Shown here: positions 45,340-55,702 of the stretch, piece after piece
Layout of the letters: each line of letters begins with the position of its first letter
How positions within the stretch are numbered: the stretch's first letter is position 1
DNA from: Streptomyces albofaciens JCM 4342
GTDB taxonomy: Bacteria; Actinomycetota; Actinomycetes; Streptomycetales; Streptomycetaceae
NCBI RefSeq assembly: GCF_008634025.1
Contig: NZ_PDCM01000002.1
Coordinates: 3,559,001-3,623,000 of the forward strand
Direction of reading: 5' to 3'
Length of the DNA: 64,000 nucleotides
Notes under the pieces: generated by a model
What the model was told of the DNA's origin: nothing
What the model saw: the letters and a program-made list of their open reading frames with translations, nothing else
Database searches by the model: none
Translations under genes and position numbers: made by a program

Positions 45340-45353
45340 CGTCTCCGTACCCC

Positions 45354-46913
45354 TCAGTGGAAGAAGTGCCGCGTCCCCGTCAGGTACATCGTCACGCCCG
45401 CGGCCTTCGCCGCCTCGATGACCTGCTCGTCGCGGACCGAACCGCCGGGCTGCGCGACGGCCTTGACACCGGCCTCCAGCAGCACCTCCAGGCCGTCCGG
45501 GAACGGGAAGAACGCGTCGGAGGCGGCGTAGGAGCCGCGGGCCCGCTCCTCGCCGGCGCGCTGGACGGCCAGCTTCGCCGAGTCGACGCGGTTGACCTGG
45601 CCCATGCCGACGCCGACCGTGGCGCCGTCCTTGGCGAGCAGGATCGCGTTGGACTTCACGGCACGCGACGCGCGCCAGGCGAAGGCCAGTTCCGCCAGCT
45701 CGGCGTCGCTCAGCGGCTCACCCGCCGCCAGCGTCCAGTTGGCCGGGTCGTCGCCCTCGGCCTGGAGCACGTCCTTGACCTGGGCCAGGCCGCCGCCGTC
45801 GATCGGCTTGAACTCGGCCGGCGGCTGCGGGCCCTCGGGGCAGCGCAGCACCCGGATGTTCTTCTTGCGGGACAGCACCTCCACGGCGCCCTCTTCGTAG
45901 TCCGGGGCCACGATGACCTCGGTGAAGATCTCCGCTACCTGCTCGGCCATCGCCACGGACACCGGGCGGTTGACGGCGATGACGCCGCCGAAGGCGGACA
46001 GCGAGTCGCAGGCGTGCGCCTTGCGGTGCGCCTCGGCGACGTCCGAACCGATCGCGATGCCGCACGGGTTGGCGTGCTTGATGATGGCCACGCAGGGCTC
46101 GGTGTGGTCGTACGCGGCCCGGCGCGCGGCGTCGGTGTCCGTGTAGTTGTTGTACGACATCTCCTTGCCGTGCAGCTGCTCGGCCTCGGCCAGGCCGCCG
46201 CAGCCGCCCGTGTAGAGGGCGGCCGCCTGGTGCGGGTTCTCGCCGTACCGCAGTACGTTCTTGCGCTCGTACGTGACGCCGAGGAAGCCGGGGAACTCGC
46301 CGCCGTCGCCCGCGTAGTCACCCGCGAACCAGGAGGCCACCGCCACGTCGTACTCGGCGGTGTGCCGGAACGCTTCCGCGGCCAGCCGCCTGCGCTCCTG
46401 GAGGTCGAAGCCGCCGTCCGCGACCGCCTTCAGCACGTCCGCGTAGCGGTCCGGGTTGACGACCACCGCGACCGAGGGGTGGTTCTTGGCGGCGGCGCGC
46501 ACCATCGAGGGGCCGCCGATGTCGATCTGCTCGACGCACTCGTCCGGCTCCGCGCCGGAGGCCACGGTCCGCGTGAACGGGTACAGGTTCACCACGACCA
46601 GGTCGAACGGTTCGACGCCCAGCTCGTCCAGCTGCCGCCGGTGGTCCTCCAGCCGCAGGTCGGCGAGGATGCCCGCGTGCACCTTCGGGTGCAGCGTCTT
46701 GACCCGGCCGTCCAGGCACTCGGGGAAGCCGGTCAGCTCCTCCACCTTGGTCACCGGAACGCCGGCCGCCGCGATCTTCGCGGCCGTCGAGCCCGTCGAG
46801 ACGAGCCGGACGCCCGCCGCGTGCAGGCCCTGGGCCAGTTCTTCGAGTCCCGTCTTGTCGTAGACGCTGACCAGCGCCCGGCGGACGGGCCGCTTCCTTG
46901 CTTCGGCGGTCAC
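45354..46913 (-). CDS. purH: Bifunctional AICAR transformylase/IMP cyclohydrolase
   Basis: 519 residues. The N-terminal MGS-like IMP cyclohydrolase domain ([40 protein letters not shown]) is followed by the AICAR transformylase domain with [16 protein letters not shown] and the catalytic [12 protein letters not shown] (Lys-His). It ends [13 protein letters not shown] as usual. It performs the last two steps of IMP synthesis, using 10-formyl-THF. GTG at 46913 overlaps the purN stop by four bases (GTGA), so purN-purH is one coupled unit. No riboswitch was seen in front of purN. Confidence 0.97.
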   Translation of the reverse strand: MTAEARKRPVRRALVSVYDKTGLEELAQGLHAAGVRLVSTGSTAAKIAAAGVPVTKVEELTGFPECLDGRVKTLHPKVHAGILADLRLEDHRRQLDELGVEPFDLVVVNLYPFTRTVASGAEPDECVEQIDIGGPSMVRAAAKNHPSVAVVVNPDRYADVLKAVADGGFDLQERRRLAAEAFRHTAEYDVAVASWFAGDYAGDGGEFPGFLGVTYERKNVLRYGENPHQAAALYTGGCGGLAEAEQLHGKEMSYNNYTDTDAARRAAYDHTEPCVAIIKHANPCGIAIGSDVAEAHRKAHACDSLSAFGGVIAVNRPVSVAMAEQVAEIFTEVIVAPDYEEGAVEVLSRKKNIRVLRCPEGPQPPAEFKPIDGGGLAQVKDVLQAEGDDPANWTLAAGEPLSDAELAELAFAWRASRAVKSNAILLAKDGATVGVGMGQVNRVDSAKLAVQRAGEERARGSYAASDAFFPFPDGLEVLLEAGVKAVAQPGGSVRDEQVIEAAKAAGVTMYLTGTRHFFH

Positions 46914-47563
46914 GGGATCAGTACCTTTCGTCCCTCAATGCGGTAGCCGTGCCGGGCCAGACGCCCCACGACCTCGACGAGCAGCTTGCGCTCGACTTCC
47001 TTGATGCGCTCGTGCAGCGCGGATTCGTCGTCCTCGTCCCGGATCTCGACCACTCCCTGGGCGATCACCGGGCCGGTGTCGACGCCGTCGTCGACGAAGT
47101 GGACGGTGCACCCGGTGACCTTGGCGCCGTACGCGAGCGCGTCGCGCACGCCGTGGGCCCCGGGAAAACTCGGCAGCAGGGCCGGATGCGTATTGACGAT
47201 CCGGTCGCCGTACCGGGCGAGGAACGCGGCGCCCAGGATCTTCATGAAGCCCGCCGAGACGACGAGGTCCGGCTCGTACGCGGCGGTGGCCTCGGTGAGC
47301 GCACGGTCCCAGGCGGCCCGGTCGGCGTGGTCCTTGACCCGGCACACGAAGGTGGGCAGGCCGGCCCGCTCGGCGCGCTCCAGGCCGGCGATGCCGTCGC
47401 GGTCGGCGCCGACGGCCACCACCTCGGCCCCGTACGCGGCGACGCCCTCGGCGGCGATGGCGTCGAGCAGCGCCTGAAGGTTCGTACCGGAACCGGAGAC
47501 GAGCACGACGATGCGGGCCGGGGATGCGGCGGGAACGGCGTAGGACGGGGAAGCGGAGGCCAC
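46910..47563 (-). CDS. purN: Phosphoribosylglycinamide formyltransferase
   Basis: 217 residues. [21 protein letters not shown] binds the nucleotide; [36 protein letters not shown] contains the catalytic Asn and His, and [21 protein letters not shown] the catalytic Asp. It transfers formyl from 10-formyl-THF to GAR in purine synthesis. GTG at 47563 is taken as start because longer frames upstream lack similarity. It overlaps purH. Confidence 0.95.
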   Translation of the reverse strand: MASASPSYAVPAASPARIVVLVSGSGTNLQALLDAIAAEGVAAYGAEVVAVGADRDGIAGLERAERAGLPTFVCRVKDHADRAAWDRALTEATAAYEPDLVVSAGFMKILGAAFLARYGDRIVNTHPALLPSFPGAHGVRDALAYGAKVTGCTVHFVDDGVDTGPVIAQGVVEIRDEDDESALHERIKEVERKLLVEVVGRLARHGYRIEGRKVLIP

Positions 47564-47827
47564 GGCGGGTCTCTTTCTCGCGCGGTGCTGCTGTACGGCG
47601 GTGTGCGATGTTGTGCGGTCGTACAAAACCATGGGTCGCCGGAAACCGGGGAACCCTACGAAGGCGCCGACCGTCAGCAACGATACCGGCACACCGCGCG
47701 GCCCCCACGGGACGGGGGCGCACGTGAGAGGTAGCGTCGGGCGTGAGAACGCACGCTGTTCGTGGTATCCGCCCGCCCGGCCCACCCGTCGGACGTACGG
47801 ACGAGACAAGGGGAAGACACACTCCAG

Positions 47828-48823
47828 ATGCCGGACCGACGCCGCCGCGCGGCCCTCCTCCTCCCTCCCCCAGCCACCGCTGGGAGGTGCCCCCAGCCCG
47901 CCGCCGCTCCCGGGGCGGTGCTGCTGCGCGAGCACAAGCCGTCCTCCGATTCCGCCGGCGCTCCAGGGGCGTCGGGTTCGTCCCCCTCGGGTGCGTCCGG
48001 TTCGTCGGACGGGTCGGGGGCGCCGGACACCGGGGGTACGGACGGCCCGGCCAGGGAGCGCGCCCGGACCCGGCCCGCGGGGGACCGCGACCGTGACAAC
48101 CCCTTCGCGCCGCCGCCCGCAGACGCCCCCGACCAGCCGTGGCGGCCCCGCCACCACGGCCAGGACCAGGGCCAGGGCCATGATCACGGCGACGACCGGG
48201 GCCGCGACGGAGACCAGCAGCCGCCCGCGTGGGGCAGCCAGTGGAGCAGCCGCCAGCCGGGACGCCAGAGCGGCGGCTTCGGTACGCGGCCGGGCAACCG
48301 CGGCGGTCAGCAGGGCCCCGGCGGCCAGGGCGGGCCCGGCGGCGGCCTGCGCTGGGACCCGACCGACCCGGCCCAGCGCCGCGCGCGCTACGCGCTGCTC
48401 GCCGGCATGTGGGGCTTCTTCTTCGTCCTGTTCAACCTGCCGGAGATCGCTCTGCTCCTGGCGACGCTCGCCCTCTACTGGGGCATCAGCTCCCTGCGCG
48501 CCAAGCCCGCCCGTACGGCCGGCGGCGCGCGGGCCACGGCCGCCGATCTCACGGGCCAGGCCCCGCCCCGTACGGACTCGGGGGCCTCCGCCACGGGCCA
48601 CCCGGCCTCCGCCTCCACCCGCCCGCAGACGACCGCGGCCGTGGCCGGGCTGGTCACCGCCTCGCTGGCGCTGGTCATGGTGGCCGCCACCTTCACGATC
48701 CAGCTCGTCTACCGCGACTACTTCACGTGTGTGGACGACGCCCTGACCCAGTCCGCCGCGCACTCCTGCGAGAAGAAGCTCCCCGAGCAGCTGCGGCCGC
48801 TGCTCAGCGCTCGGCAGGAGTAG
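47828..48823 (+). CDS. Low-complexity membrane protein containing a palindromic repeat
   Basis: 331 residues, family not recognised. After a basic start there is a Ser/Gly/Asp/Arg-rich region of about 150 residues with GQDQGQGHDHGDDRGRDGDQQ. Three helices follow: two adjacent in YALLAGMWGFFFVLFNLPEIALLLATLALYWGISSL and one in AAVAGLVTASLALVMVAATFTIQLVY, with a short outer tail containing two cysteines (YFTCVDDALTQSAAHSCEKKL). Codons about 13-23 derive from a GC-rich palindromic repeat, so the true start could be a little downstream. It is divergent from purN. Confidence 0.65.
   Translation: MPDRRRRAALLLPPPATAGRCPQPAAAPGAVLLREHKPSSDSAGAPGASGSSPSGASGSSDGSGAPDTGGTDGPARERARTRPAGDRDRDNPFAPPPADAPDQPWRPRHHGQDQGQGHDHGDDRGRDGDQQPPAWGSQWSSRQPGRQSGGFGTRPGNRGGQQGPGGQGGPGGGLRWDPTDPAQRRARYALLAGMWGFFFVLFNLPEIALLLATLALYWGISSLRAKPARTAGGARATAADLTGQAPPRTDSGASATGHPASASTRPQTTAAVAGLVTASLALVMVAATFTIQLVYRDYFTCVDDALTQSAAHSCEKKLPEQLRPLLSARQE
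47865..47895. repeat. 31-bp palindromic repeat (second copy)
   Basis: CTCCCCCAGC at one end and GCTGGGAGGTGCCCCCA at the other; on the minus strand it starts TGGGGGCACCTCCCAGC and ends CTGGGGGAG. It is a relative of the element at 8667-8696 and falls in the N-terminal coding part of the membrane-protein gene. Confidence 0.65.
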
Positions 48824-48876
48824 GGAGCGGCCGGTATCCGACCGCACACCGCCGGCAGGCCGGGGAACCGTTCGTC

Positions 48877-50736
48877 TCAGCCGCCGCCCTTCGGGGTGGC
48901 GGCTGAGACGTTCCCGGGGACGGCGCGCCGCGGGGCTTCCTCGTGCGGGGGCGGGGATGGGGGCCCGGGCGGGGACGTGGTGGGTTCGAAGTCGGTCATC
49001 AGGCCGCCGGAGGAGGCACGCAGTTCCGACCAGCGGGCGCTGCGGGTGCTGGCGTCGTGCCAGGGGCGCCCGCCGTCCGGCCCGGCCTGGTCGCCGTCGG
49101 GTACGTGGTCGTACGGTCTCCGGCCGGCCGGGGTACGGCGGCGGGCGTGCCGGGCGTGGTGGCGAGGCCGGGGGCGGGGGCGGTGTCGCACCGAACGGGA
49201 GACCGTACGCGTCAGCACCCTCCAGCCGAAGCGGCAGGCGGCCCACGACCCTCGTCCGGCGGCACGGGTGAGGCGTTTCACAGCGCGCCCGGCCCGTACG
49301 CGGAGCTTCACGCGCGGCCGTGGCGCGGGCTTCGGGGGGCGGGGTACGCCGCGCAGCCACCAGAAGCGGGCGACGAGCGCACCCGGGACGCCGATGAGCA
49401 GGGCCCAGCCGAGCGCCGCCAGCCCCGTCTGCCACCAGCTGGGCCCGAAGCGGGCCAGCGCAGCGCTGCCCAGCGCGCCGCCCGCGAGCCCGGCGAGCAC
49501 CGCCGAGACCACACCGCAGCCGAGCGCCGCGAGCCCGGCGGCGGCGGCCGTCTCGCGCCAGCCGGTCCACTCGGCCCCGGCCGGGGGCGCGGGGGGCGGG
49601 TGTGCGGCGTCCCGGCGCGCGGCGGCCGCGTACGACTTCGCGGGGAGCGCCGCGTAGCGGGCCAGCGCCAGCCCGGCGGCGAGCGGTACGGCCGCGGTCA
49701 GCCAGTAGAGCGGCCCGGTGACGTCCGGCTCCGGGAACATGCCGAACAGCGGGAAGTGCGGCAGGTCCGGATGCCCGCCGGCGCCGAGCGGCCCGACCGT
49801 GCTGCCCGCGCCGAGCGTGAAGCCGGGGCCGAGCCCGTACGCCAGCCCCCAGACGACGGTGTTCGGCAGCAGGACGAGGCTGAGCAGCGCCACGGTGCAC
49901 CGGCCCGTCCAGTCGTGGGTGAGGCCGAGGAAACCGTCCCGGACCGCCGGCGCGTGCCAGCCCAGCGCGAGGAGCGCCAGCAGCGCGCCGCAGAGCAGCA
50001 GCACCAGGGTGCCCGCGGTGGCGGCGCGCAGCGCGGTGACGCCGCGCCACCCCTCCAGTGCGGCACACAGGCCGGGCGGCAGCCGGTCGTAAAGGCGCTG
50101 CACCCGGTCCGGCAGCGGCACGAAGGCGGCACGTCCGACGCTGTGCCAGGCCGCCACGGCGGCGGTCAGGAGCGCGACCACCGGTACGTACAGCAGGGCG
50201 CTGAGCGGTTCGACGTACAGCGGGCCTTCGGAGGCGTACAGCAGGGCGGCACCCGTGACGGACAGGTAGCCCGCCAGGAACCAGCCGAGGAGGAGGCGCG
50301 GGGTGGGCTCCGGGTCGAAGGCGTCGGGGTGGAGCAGGCCGGGAAGAGGGGCGGCCGGGGGGCTCGGCAGGGCCGGTGGGACCGTTTCGAGGATGTGGCG
50401 GCCCGTCCGGTACAGCAGCCATACGGGCAGGGCCATCAGGAGCAACGGCGTCACGGCGACGGGCGACTCGGCGCCGGACGCGGTCGCGGACCGTACGAGA
50501 TCGCTGCCGTGGGCGAGGAACCACAGGTCGGCGGCGAGGTGCAGGGCCCGGGACGGGTTGGTGTCCGGGTACGGGGACGCCACCCACAGCAGCAGCACCA
50601 CGACGGCGAACGCCCCGAGCCCGAGCCCGGCGGCCAGCACGCCGCCGACGAAGGCGGTACCGAGCGCGGAGGACCGCTGGGCGGAGGCGCGGCCGCGCGT
50701 CGACAACGTGGGTCCGCGGTCGGTCAATTGGCTCAC
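48877..50736 (-). CDS. DUF6350 (PerM-like) polytopic membrane protein
   Basis: 619 residues with around ten hydrophobic helices spread over residues 25-460, for example [28 protein letters not shown] at the start and [16 protein letters not shown] at the end. A basic C-terminal region ([25 protein letters not shown]) and a polar tail follow. The placement between purN and sucD and the helix pattern match the actinobacterial DUF6350 family, whose mycobacterial member PerM supports cell division. GTG at 50736 is used; upstream Pro/Ser-rich codons are antisense to the divergent sigma-like gene. It is divergent from that gene. Confidence 0.75.
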   Translation of the reverse strand: MSQLTDRGPTLSTRGRASAQRSSALGTAFVGGVLAAGLGLGAFAVVVLLLWVASPYPDTNPSRALHLAADLWFLAHGSDLVRSATASGAESPVAVTPLLLMALPVWLLYRTGRHILETVPPALPSPPAAPLPGLLHPDAFDPEPTPRLLLGWFLAGYLSVTGAALLYASEGPLYVEPLSALLYVPVVALLTAAVAAWHSVGRAAFVPLPDRVQRLYDRLPPGLCAALEGWRGVTALRAATAGTLVLLLCGALLALLALGWHAPAVRDGFLGLTHDWTGRCTVALLSLVLLPNTVVWGLAYGLGPGFTLGAGSTVGPLGAGGHPDLPHFPLFGMFPEPDVTGPLYWLTAAVPLAAGLALARYAALPAKSYAAAARRDAAHPPPAPPAGAEWTGWRETAAAAGLAALGCGVVSAVLAGLAGGALGSAALARFGPSWWQTGLAALGWALLIGVPGALVARFWWLRGVPRPPKPAPRPRVKLRVRAGRAVKRLTRAAGRGSWAACRFGWRVLTRTVSRSVRHRPRPRPRHHARHARRRTPAGRRPYDHVPDGDQAGPDGGRPWHDASTRSARWSELRASSGGLMTDFEPTTSPPGPPSPPPHEEAPRRAVPGNVSAATPKGGG

Positions 50737-50879
50737 ACCGCCATGCTGCCAACAACACACGTTTCCGCCATGGAGCGGGCAATTGCCGGACGTGTCGCTC
50801 AATATATGTTTATGTACGTTTTCACGCCACTGAGCCATCCGTGCCCCACCGGCACGCGCGCCCGCACGGAGAGGCCGAC

Positions 50880-51998
50880 ATGACGGAGACGGAACAGACG
50901 AAGAGGGAATGGGCGGGGACGGAACGGGCGGGGGCGGAGCAGGCGAAGACGGAACGGACGGGGACGGAGCAGACGGCCTCGGAGCGGGCGGGGACGGGGC
51001 AGACGGCCACGAGGCAGACGGCCTCGGAGCAGGCGACGACGGTCGATGCAACACCCACCGTTTCTACTGATGGCACATCAGATGCCAAGCGCGGCAACGG
51101 CCCTGATTCTGCCTCAGTTGACGTCCTCCCCACCCCCGCGACCGCCTTCGACGCCCTCTACGCGCGGCACGCCCCCGACCTGACCCGCCAGGCCATCGTG
51201 CTCACCGGTCACGCCCGGCTCTCCCAGGAGGCCGTCGAACGGTCGTTCCAGATGGCTTGGCAGCGCTGGCCCGAAGTGGCCGTGGATCCGGACCCGGCGG
51301 GCCGGGTGCGTGCCATGGTGCACGAGTACGCGCTGTCGCCCTGGCACCGGATGCGCCCCGGTCTGCGGGCCGCCCAGCGGCCGAGCCCCCAGGCACCCGC
51401 ACCACCGCCCGCCGCTCCCGCGGAGCGCGCGCTGCGGGATGCAGTGCTGGCGCTGCCCACCCCGTATCGGCGGGTGCTGCTGCTGCACGACGGCCTCGGC
51501 CTGGAACTGAGCGAGACGGCCGCCGAGGTGGAGGCCAGTACGCCCGCGACGGCCGGACGGCTGATGGGCGCGCGCCAGGCCCTCGCCGAACGGCTTCCGT
51601 GGCTCGGCCTGGCGGACGCACCGCCCGCACGACAAAGAGAGATCCTGCGGGAACGGCTGGCCGGGCTGGCCCGCGCGCTGCCGGTGGCACCGCCCGCCGC
51701 CGAGGCCGTACGCAGTGGGAGCGAGCGTACGGTCAGCCGGATGACGCAGGGCGCGTTCGGGCTCACCGCCCTCATCGCGGTGGCGACCACCTTCACGCTC
51801 GCCCAGGAAGCGGGCACCCTCCCCACCCGGCCGGAGGCCGGTCCCCCGGCCGCGTCCGCCTCCGCCGCGCCCGGGGCGGCCGCCAAGGCGGCCCGTGAGC
51901 GGCACGGAGGACACGCCCGCGCGCAGCAGGCCAAGGCGGGCGGAGCCGCGAAGCGGAAGGTCGTACGGGTCGGCCACCTCATCCCGGAAGCGCGTTAG
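50880..51998 (+). CDS. ECF-sigma-like protein with low-complexity N-terminus and C-terminal membrane segment
   Basis: 372 residues. The first ~55 are an E/T/A/G/Q repeat ([20 protein letters not shown]), which looks like expanded repeat DNA. A sigma region-2-like part follows (about 86-150; [46 protein letters not shown]), and region 4 (about 185-235; [45 protein letters not shown]). A hydrophobic helix lies near 290-310 ([18 protein letters not shown]). A sigma factor with its own membrane segment would be unusual; it may be a degenerate sigma used for regulation. GGAGAGG precedes the ATG at 50880. Confidence 0.75.
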   Translation: MTETEQTKREWAGTERAGAEQAKTERTGTEQTASERAGTGQTATRQTASEQATTVDATPTVSTDGTSDAKRGNGPDSASVDVLPTPATAFDALYARHAPDLTRQAIVLTGHARLSQEAVERSFQMAWQRWPEVAVDPDPAGRVRAMVHEYALSPWHRMRPGLRAAQRPSPQAPAPPPAAPAERALRDAVLALPTPYRRVLLLHDGLGLELSETAAEVEASTPATAGRLMGARQALAERLPWLGLADAPPARQREILRERLAGLARALPVAPPAAEAVRSGSERTVSRMTQGAFGLTALIAVATTFTLAQEAGTLPTRPEAGPPAASASAAPGAAAKAARERHGGHARAQQAKAGGAAKRKVVRVGHLIPEAR

Positions 51999-52016
51999 CC
52001 GTGTTGTCCCGGGTCG

Positions 52017-52100
52017 TCGCATCCTTGCCGCGCGCCCCATGCAATCGCACCCCTGCCGCGCGCCCCGTGTAGTCGCATCCCCGCCGCGCGCCCCCTTGCA
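52017..52100. repeat. 28-bp tandem repeat, three units
   Basis: Three diverged 28-bp units (52017-52044, 52045-52072, 52073-52100) with the core TGCCGCGCGCCCC follow the sigma-like gene directly and precede a terminator. Noncoding. Confidence 0.75.
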
Positions 52101-52107
52101 CACGAAC

Positions 52108-52149
52108 GGGCGCGGGCCCGTACCCCAAGCGGAGTACGGGCCCGCGCCC
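52108..52149. terminator. Perfect 16-bp hairpin between convergent genes
   Basis: GGGCGCGGGCCCGTAC (52108-52123) pairs fully with 52134-52149 around a ten-base loop. It lies 14 bp after the sucD stop on the minus strand and also ends the + strand sigma-like unit. Confidence 0.9.
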
Positions 52150-52163
52150 TGCGCGTGGTGCGA

Positions 52164-53048
52164 TCAGCCGACGAGGATCTCGCGCGCCAGGCGCGCGGTC
52201 TCCGACGGGGTCTTGCCGACCTTGACGCCGGCGGCCTCCAGGGCCTCCTTCTTCGCCTGGGCGGTGCCGGAGGAGCCGGAGACGATGGCGCCGGCGTGGC
52301 CCATGGTCTTGCCCTCGGGCGCGGTGAAGCCCGCGACGTAGCCGACGACCGGCTTGGTGACGTTGGCCTTGATGAAGTCGGCCGCACGCTCCTCGGCGTC
52401 GCCGCCGATCTCACCGATCATGACGATCAGCTCGGTCTCCGGGTCGGCCTCGAAGGCCTCCAGGGCATCGATGTGGGTGGTGCCGATGATCGGGTCGCCA
52501 CCGATGCCGACGGCCGAGGTGAAGCCGATGTCGCGCAGCTCGTACATCATCTGGTAGGTCAGCGTGCCGGACTTCGACACCAGACCGATCTTGCCGGGCT
52601 TGGTGATGTCGCCCGGGATGATGCCGGCGTTGGACTGGCCGGGGGTGATCAGGCCGGGGCAGTTCGGGCCGATGATGCGGGTCTTGTTGCCCTTGCTCGA
52701 CGCGTACGCCCAGAAGGCGGCCGAGTCGTGCACGGCGATGCCCTCGGTGATCACGACGGCCAGGCCGATCTCGGCGTCGATCGCCTCGACGACGGCGGCC
52801 TTGGCGAACTTCGGCGGCACGAAGATGACGGACACGTCGGCGCCGGTCTTCTCCATCGCCTCGGCGACGGAGCCGAAGACGGGCACGGAGGTCCCGTCGA
52901 AGTCGACCTCGGTGCCGGCCTTGCGCGGGTTCACGCCGCCGACGATGTTGGTGCCGTCGCCCAGCATGAGCTTGGTGTGCTTCATGCCCGTGGCACCGGT
53001 CATGCCCTGGACGATGACCTTGCTGTCCTTGGTGAGGAAGATAGCCAT
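52164..53048 (-). CDS. sucD: Succinyl-CoA synthetase alpha subunit
   Basis: 294 residues. CoA-binding [36 protein letters not shown] at the N-terminus and the phospho-His in [29 protein letters not shown] near the C-terminus are present. With SucC it interconverts succinyl-CoA and succinate with nucleotide phosphorylation in the TCA cycle. It follows sucC after a 23-bp gap and is last in the operon. ATG at 53048. Confidence 0.97.
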   Translation of the reverse strand: MAIFLTKDSKVIVQGMTGATGMKHTKLMLGDGTNIVGGVNPRKAGTEVDFDGTSVPVFGSVAEAMEKTGADVSVIFVPPKFAKAAVVEAIDAEIGLAVVITEGIAVHDSAAFWAYASSKGNKTRIIGPNCPGLITPGQSNAGIIPGDITKPGKIGLVSKSGTLTYQMMYELRDIGFTSAVGIGGDPIIGTTHIDALEAFEADPETELIVMIGEIGGDAEERAADFIKANVTKPVVGYVAGFTAPEGKTMGHAGAIVSGSSGTAQAKKEALEAAGVKVGKTPSETARLAREILVG

Positions 53049-53071
53049 GGTGGTCTGAGTCCCTCTATCCC

Positions 53072-54253
53072 TTACTTCGCGGCCGCGGCGAGCTCGGCGG
53101 CCTTGTCGGCCGCGCCATCCATGGTGTCCACACGCTGGACCAGCGGGTGGTTGGCGTCGCTCAGGATCTTGCGCCCAAGCTCCGCGTTGTTGCCGTCCAG
53201 GCGGACGACCAGCGGCTTGGTGACGTCCTCGCCCTTGGACTTGAGCAGCTCCAGGGCCTGCACGATGCCGTTGGCGACCTCGTCGCAGGCGGTGATGCCA
53301 CCGAAGACGTTGACGAACACGGACTTGACGTCCGGGTCGCCGAGGATGATCTCCAGGCCGTTCGCCATGACCTCGGCGGAGGCGCCGCCGCCGATGTCGA
53401 GGAAGTTGGCGGGCTTGACGTTGTCGTGCTTCTCACCGGCGTACGCGACGACGTCGAGGGTGCTCATGACGAGACCCGCGCCGTTGCCGATGATGCCGAC
53501 CTGGCCGTCGAGCTTGACGTAGTTCAGGCCCTTGGCCTTGGCGGCGGCCTCCAGCGGGTTGGCCGCGGCCTTGTCCTCCAGGGCCTCGTGCTCGGGCTGG
53601 CGGAAGTCGGCGTTCTCGTCGAGCGAGACCTTGCCGTCCAGGGCCAGGATGTCGCCGGAGGCGACCTTGGCCAGCGGGTTGACCTCGACCAGGAGCGCGT
53701 CCTCGGCGATGAAGGTCTTCCACAGCGTGACCAGCACGTCCGCGACCTTGTCGGCGACCTCGGCCGGGAACTTCGCGGCCTCGACGATCTCGCGCGCCTT
53801 CTCCGGGGTCACACCCTCGTTGGCGTCGATCGGGGTCTTGGCGACGGCCTCGGGGCGGGTGGCCGCGACCTCCTCGATCTCCATGCCGCCCTCGACGGAC
53901 GCGATGGAGAGGAAGGTGCGGTTGGTGCGGTCCAGGAGGAAGGAGACGTAGTACTCCTCCACGATCTCCGGAGCCGTCTCGGCGATCATCACCTTGTGGA
54001 CCGTGTGGCCCTTGATGTCCATGCCGAGGATGTTGGTCGCGTGCTCGACGGCCTCGTCCTCGGAGGCGGCCAGCTTCACGCCGCCGGCCTTGCCGCGGCC
54101 GCCGACCTTCACCTGCGCCTTGACGACGGACTTGCCGCCGAGGCGCTCGGTCGCCGCGCGTGCCGCCTCAGGCGTGTCGATGACTTCACCGGCCAGCACC
54201 GGTACACCGTGCTTGGCGAAGAGGTCCCTCGCCTGGTACTCGAACAGGTCCAC
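53072..54253 (-). CDS. sucC: Succinyl-CoA synthetase beta subunit
   Basis: 393 residues. ATP-grasp N-terminus [34 protein letters not shown], the nucleotide-binding [20 protein letters not shown], and the C-terminal [34 protein letters not shown] and [16 protein letters not shown] segments are standard. It binds nucleotide and succinate. GTG start at 54253. It heads the sucCD operon; promoter sequence lies within the 375-bp spacer upstream. Confidence 0.97.
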   Translation of the reverse strand: MDLFEYQARDLFAKHGVPVLAGEVIDTPEAARAATERLGGKSVVKAQVKVGGRGKAGGVKLAASEDEAVEHATNILGMDIKGHTVHKVMIAETAPEIVEEYYVSFLLDRTNRTFLSIASVEGGMEIEEVAATRPEAVAKTPIDANEGVTPEKAREIVEAAKFPAEVADKVADVLVTLWKTFIAEDALLVEVNPLAKVASGDILALDGKVSLDENADFRQPEHEALEDKAAANPLEAAAKAKGLNYVKLDGQVGIIGNGAGLVMSTLDVVAYAGEKHDNVKPANFLDIGGGASAEVMANGLEIILGDPDVKSVFVNVFGGITACDEVANGIVQALELLKSKGEDVTKPLVVRLDGNNAELGRKILSDANHPLVQRVDTMDGAADKAAELAAAAK

Positions 54254-54628
54254 GCGCGTCCGTCCCTTGTCTACTCAGAATCGCCGTAGTGATCGCGGTT
54301 CGTTGTCTGCATGGGCGTGCCGCGATGGGCAACGTGACTGCTCTGTCACTGAGGGAGGCGTACACGGTGGCCGGTACGCGGCATGTCCGTCTCGCAGGTT
54401 ATCCCCGCAGGACCGGCCGCCCTAAATCGCAGATCACACTGCGGCGGTGATAACAGTCACAGAGAGAACGGTCACAGTTCACGGACAGGTACCGGCGGGT
54501 GGAGGCGGGCTTGCCGGGGCCCGCGTCCACCCGCCGCACAGCACGGAGCCGGGCGGCCCCTTCCCCACGAGGAGCCGCCCGGCGATCCGCTCACCATCCG
54601 CCGATGGGGAGCGGGGGAATGTGCGGTG
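54254..54628. other. sucC leader and promoter region
   Basis: 375 bp without a gene. On the minus strand TGTTATC (about 54448-54454) is a possible -10 box for sucCD. GTCACAG occurs twice on the + strand at 54456-54462 and 54471-54477, 15 bp apart, possibly regulator half-sites. From 54484 on the sequence is GC-rich and includes the terminator of the neighbouring secreted-protein gene (54548-54583). Confidence 0.45.
54548..54583 (-). terminator. Hairpin after the secreted low-complexity gene
   Basis: GCCGGGCGGC (54548-54557) pairs with GCCGCCCGGC (54574-54583) with a 16-base loop; it lies about 45 bp past the stop of the minus-strand gene at 54629. Confidence 0.7.
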
Positions 54629-55573
54629 TCAGAGCCCCTGTACCGGCAGGGCCTGGAGGGACGGGAGAGCCGGGAGGGACGGGACGGCCGGGATGTTGGC
54701 GGGGCTGGTCAGGTCTACGGGCGAGGTGGAGGTGGTGGGCAGGGCGGGCGTGGTGGGCAGAGCGGGCGTGGTGGGCAGGGTCCGGCTCGGGAGTACGTCC
54801 CGGAGGCCGGAGGCCGCGTTGCCCGCGAGGCCGGTGGCGTCCGTGCGCACCGTGCCGGCGACGGCCTGCGCGAAGGGGGTGGCGTCCGTGGCCACGCCCT
54901 GGACGAAGAACTGCGCACCGCCGGCGAAGCGCTGCGCGAACGGGGTCGCCTGGCCGGTCACGTCAGCGCCGAGCCGGCCGGCGCCGCCGACCGCGCCCTG
55001 GGCGACCGGCACGGTCTTGCCGACCGCGCGCTGGGCGGTGCCGGTGAGGTCGGCGTCCTTGACCACCTCGGTGACCTTGCCGAGTTCGGTGGCCTTGTCC
55101 AGCTTGGTGACCTTGCCCAGCTTGGTGGCCTGGTCCAGGTCGGCCGGCTTGGTGGCCTTGGCGACGTTGATGACCTTGGTGACCTTGGTGAGGTCGCCGG
55201 CCGCGGGGAGCTTCGGAGTGGCGGGCAGGTCCTGGCTGGGCAGGTCCTGGGCGTTCAGGTTCTGGGTGTTGAGGTTCTGGGTGTTGAGGTTCTGGGTGTG
55301 GACGTCGCCACCGGTGACCCTGGTGACCTGGCCGGTCACGCCGTGCACGGTCTTCTTCACGACACCGGCCGTGTCACCGGCCACGTCACCGGCCGGGAGC
55401 TTGCCCCGCACCGAGTCGGTGACCGTGTCGGTGACGTGGTGGGTGACCGCCCCGGCGGCCGGCAGGCCGGCGGTGCCGGGCAGGTCGGCCGCGTTGGCGG
55501 TGACGGAGCCCAGGGCCCACAGGCCGGAAGCGGCGGCGGCTACGGCGATGGAACGACGGATGTGCGTACGCAT
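54629..55573 (-). CDS. Secreted low-complexity protein with QNLNT repeats
   Basis: 314 residues. A clear Sec signal peptide (RRSIAVAAAASGLWALGSVTANA). The mature chain is built of amphipathic, Thr/Val/Leu/Asp-rich segments: VTHHVTDTVTDSVRGKL, then five pentapeptides of the type TQNLN/AQDLP (about residues 91-115). DLTKVTKVINVAKATKPADLDQATKLGKVTKLDKATELGKV and a Pro/Thr-rich end (TLPTTPALPTTPALPTTS) complete it. I know no family; the lysine/valine repeats could form helices that assemble at the surface. It is followed by a terminator; a second secreted gene lies upstream. ATG at 55573 after GGAAG. Confidence 0.75.
   Translation of the reverse strand: MRTHIRRSIAVAAAASGLWALGSVTANAADLPGTAGLPAAGAVTHHVTDTVTDSVRGKLPAGDVAGDTAGVVKKTVHGVTGQVTRVTGGDVHTQNLNTQNLNTQNLNAQDLPSQDLPATPKLPAAGDLTKVTKVINVAKATKPADLDQATKLGKVTKLDKATELGKVTEVVKDADLTGTAQRAVGKTVPVAQGAVGGAGRLGADVTGQATPFAQRFAGGAQFFVQGVATDATPFAQAVAGTVRTDATGLAGNAASGLRDVLPSRTLPTTPALPTTPALPTTSTSPVDLTSPANIPAVPSLPALPSLQALPVQGL
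55227..55301 (-). repeat. 15-bp coding repeat, five units
   Basis: Five 15-bp units encode pentapeptides of the type Gln-(Asn/Asp)-Leu-(Asn/Pro)-(Thr/Ala/Ser) in the secreted protein at 54629-55573. Two units are identical. Confidence 0.8.
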
Positions 55574-55702
55574 GATGAGCAGACTTCCTTCGAATTCAGG
55601 GGGTTCGACGGGCAGACCTGTCCCGCCCCCGCGCGGCAGGTCCTGCGCAGACGCGACGTCTGCGGACGGGGAACTCGGACGCCGGAGGTCCGAAGGTCTG
55701 CC

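Noticed and set aside
42569..47830. Search for further ZTP riboswitches before folD, purN and purH
   Set aside because: The diagnostic CCGCC...TGGGCA segment and GACTGGCG partner were not found in these leaders.
46910..50782. 1290-codon open frame on the minus strand ending in purN
   Set aside because: Only the last ~217 codons (purN) show real protein character. The rest is antisense to the + strand membrane-protein gene and out of frame with DUF6350.
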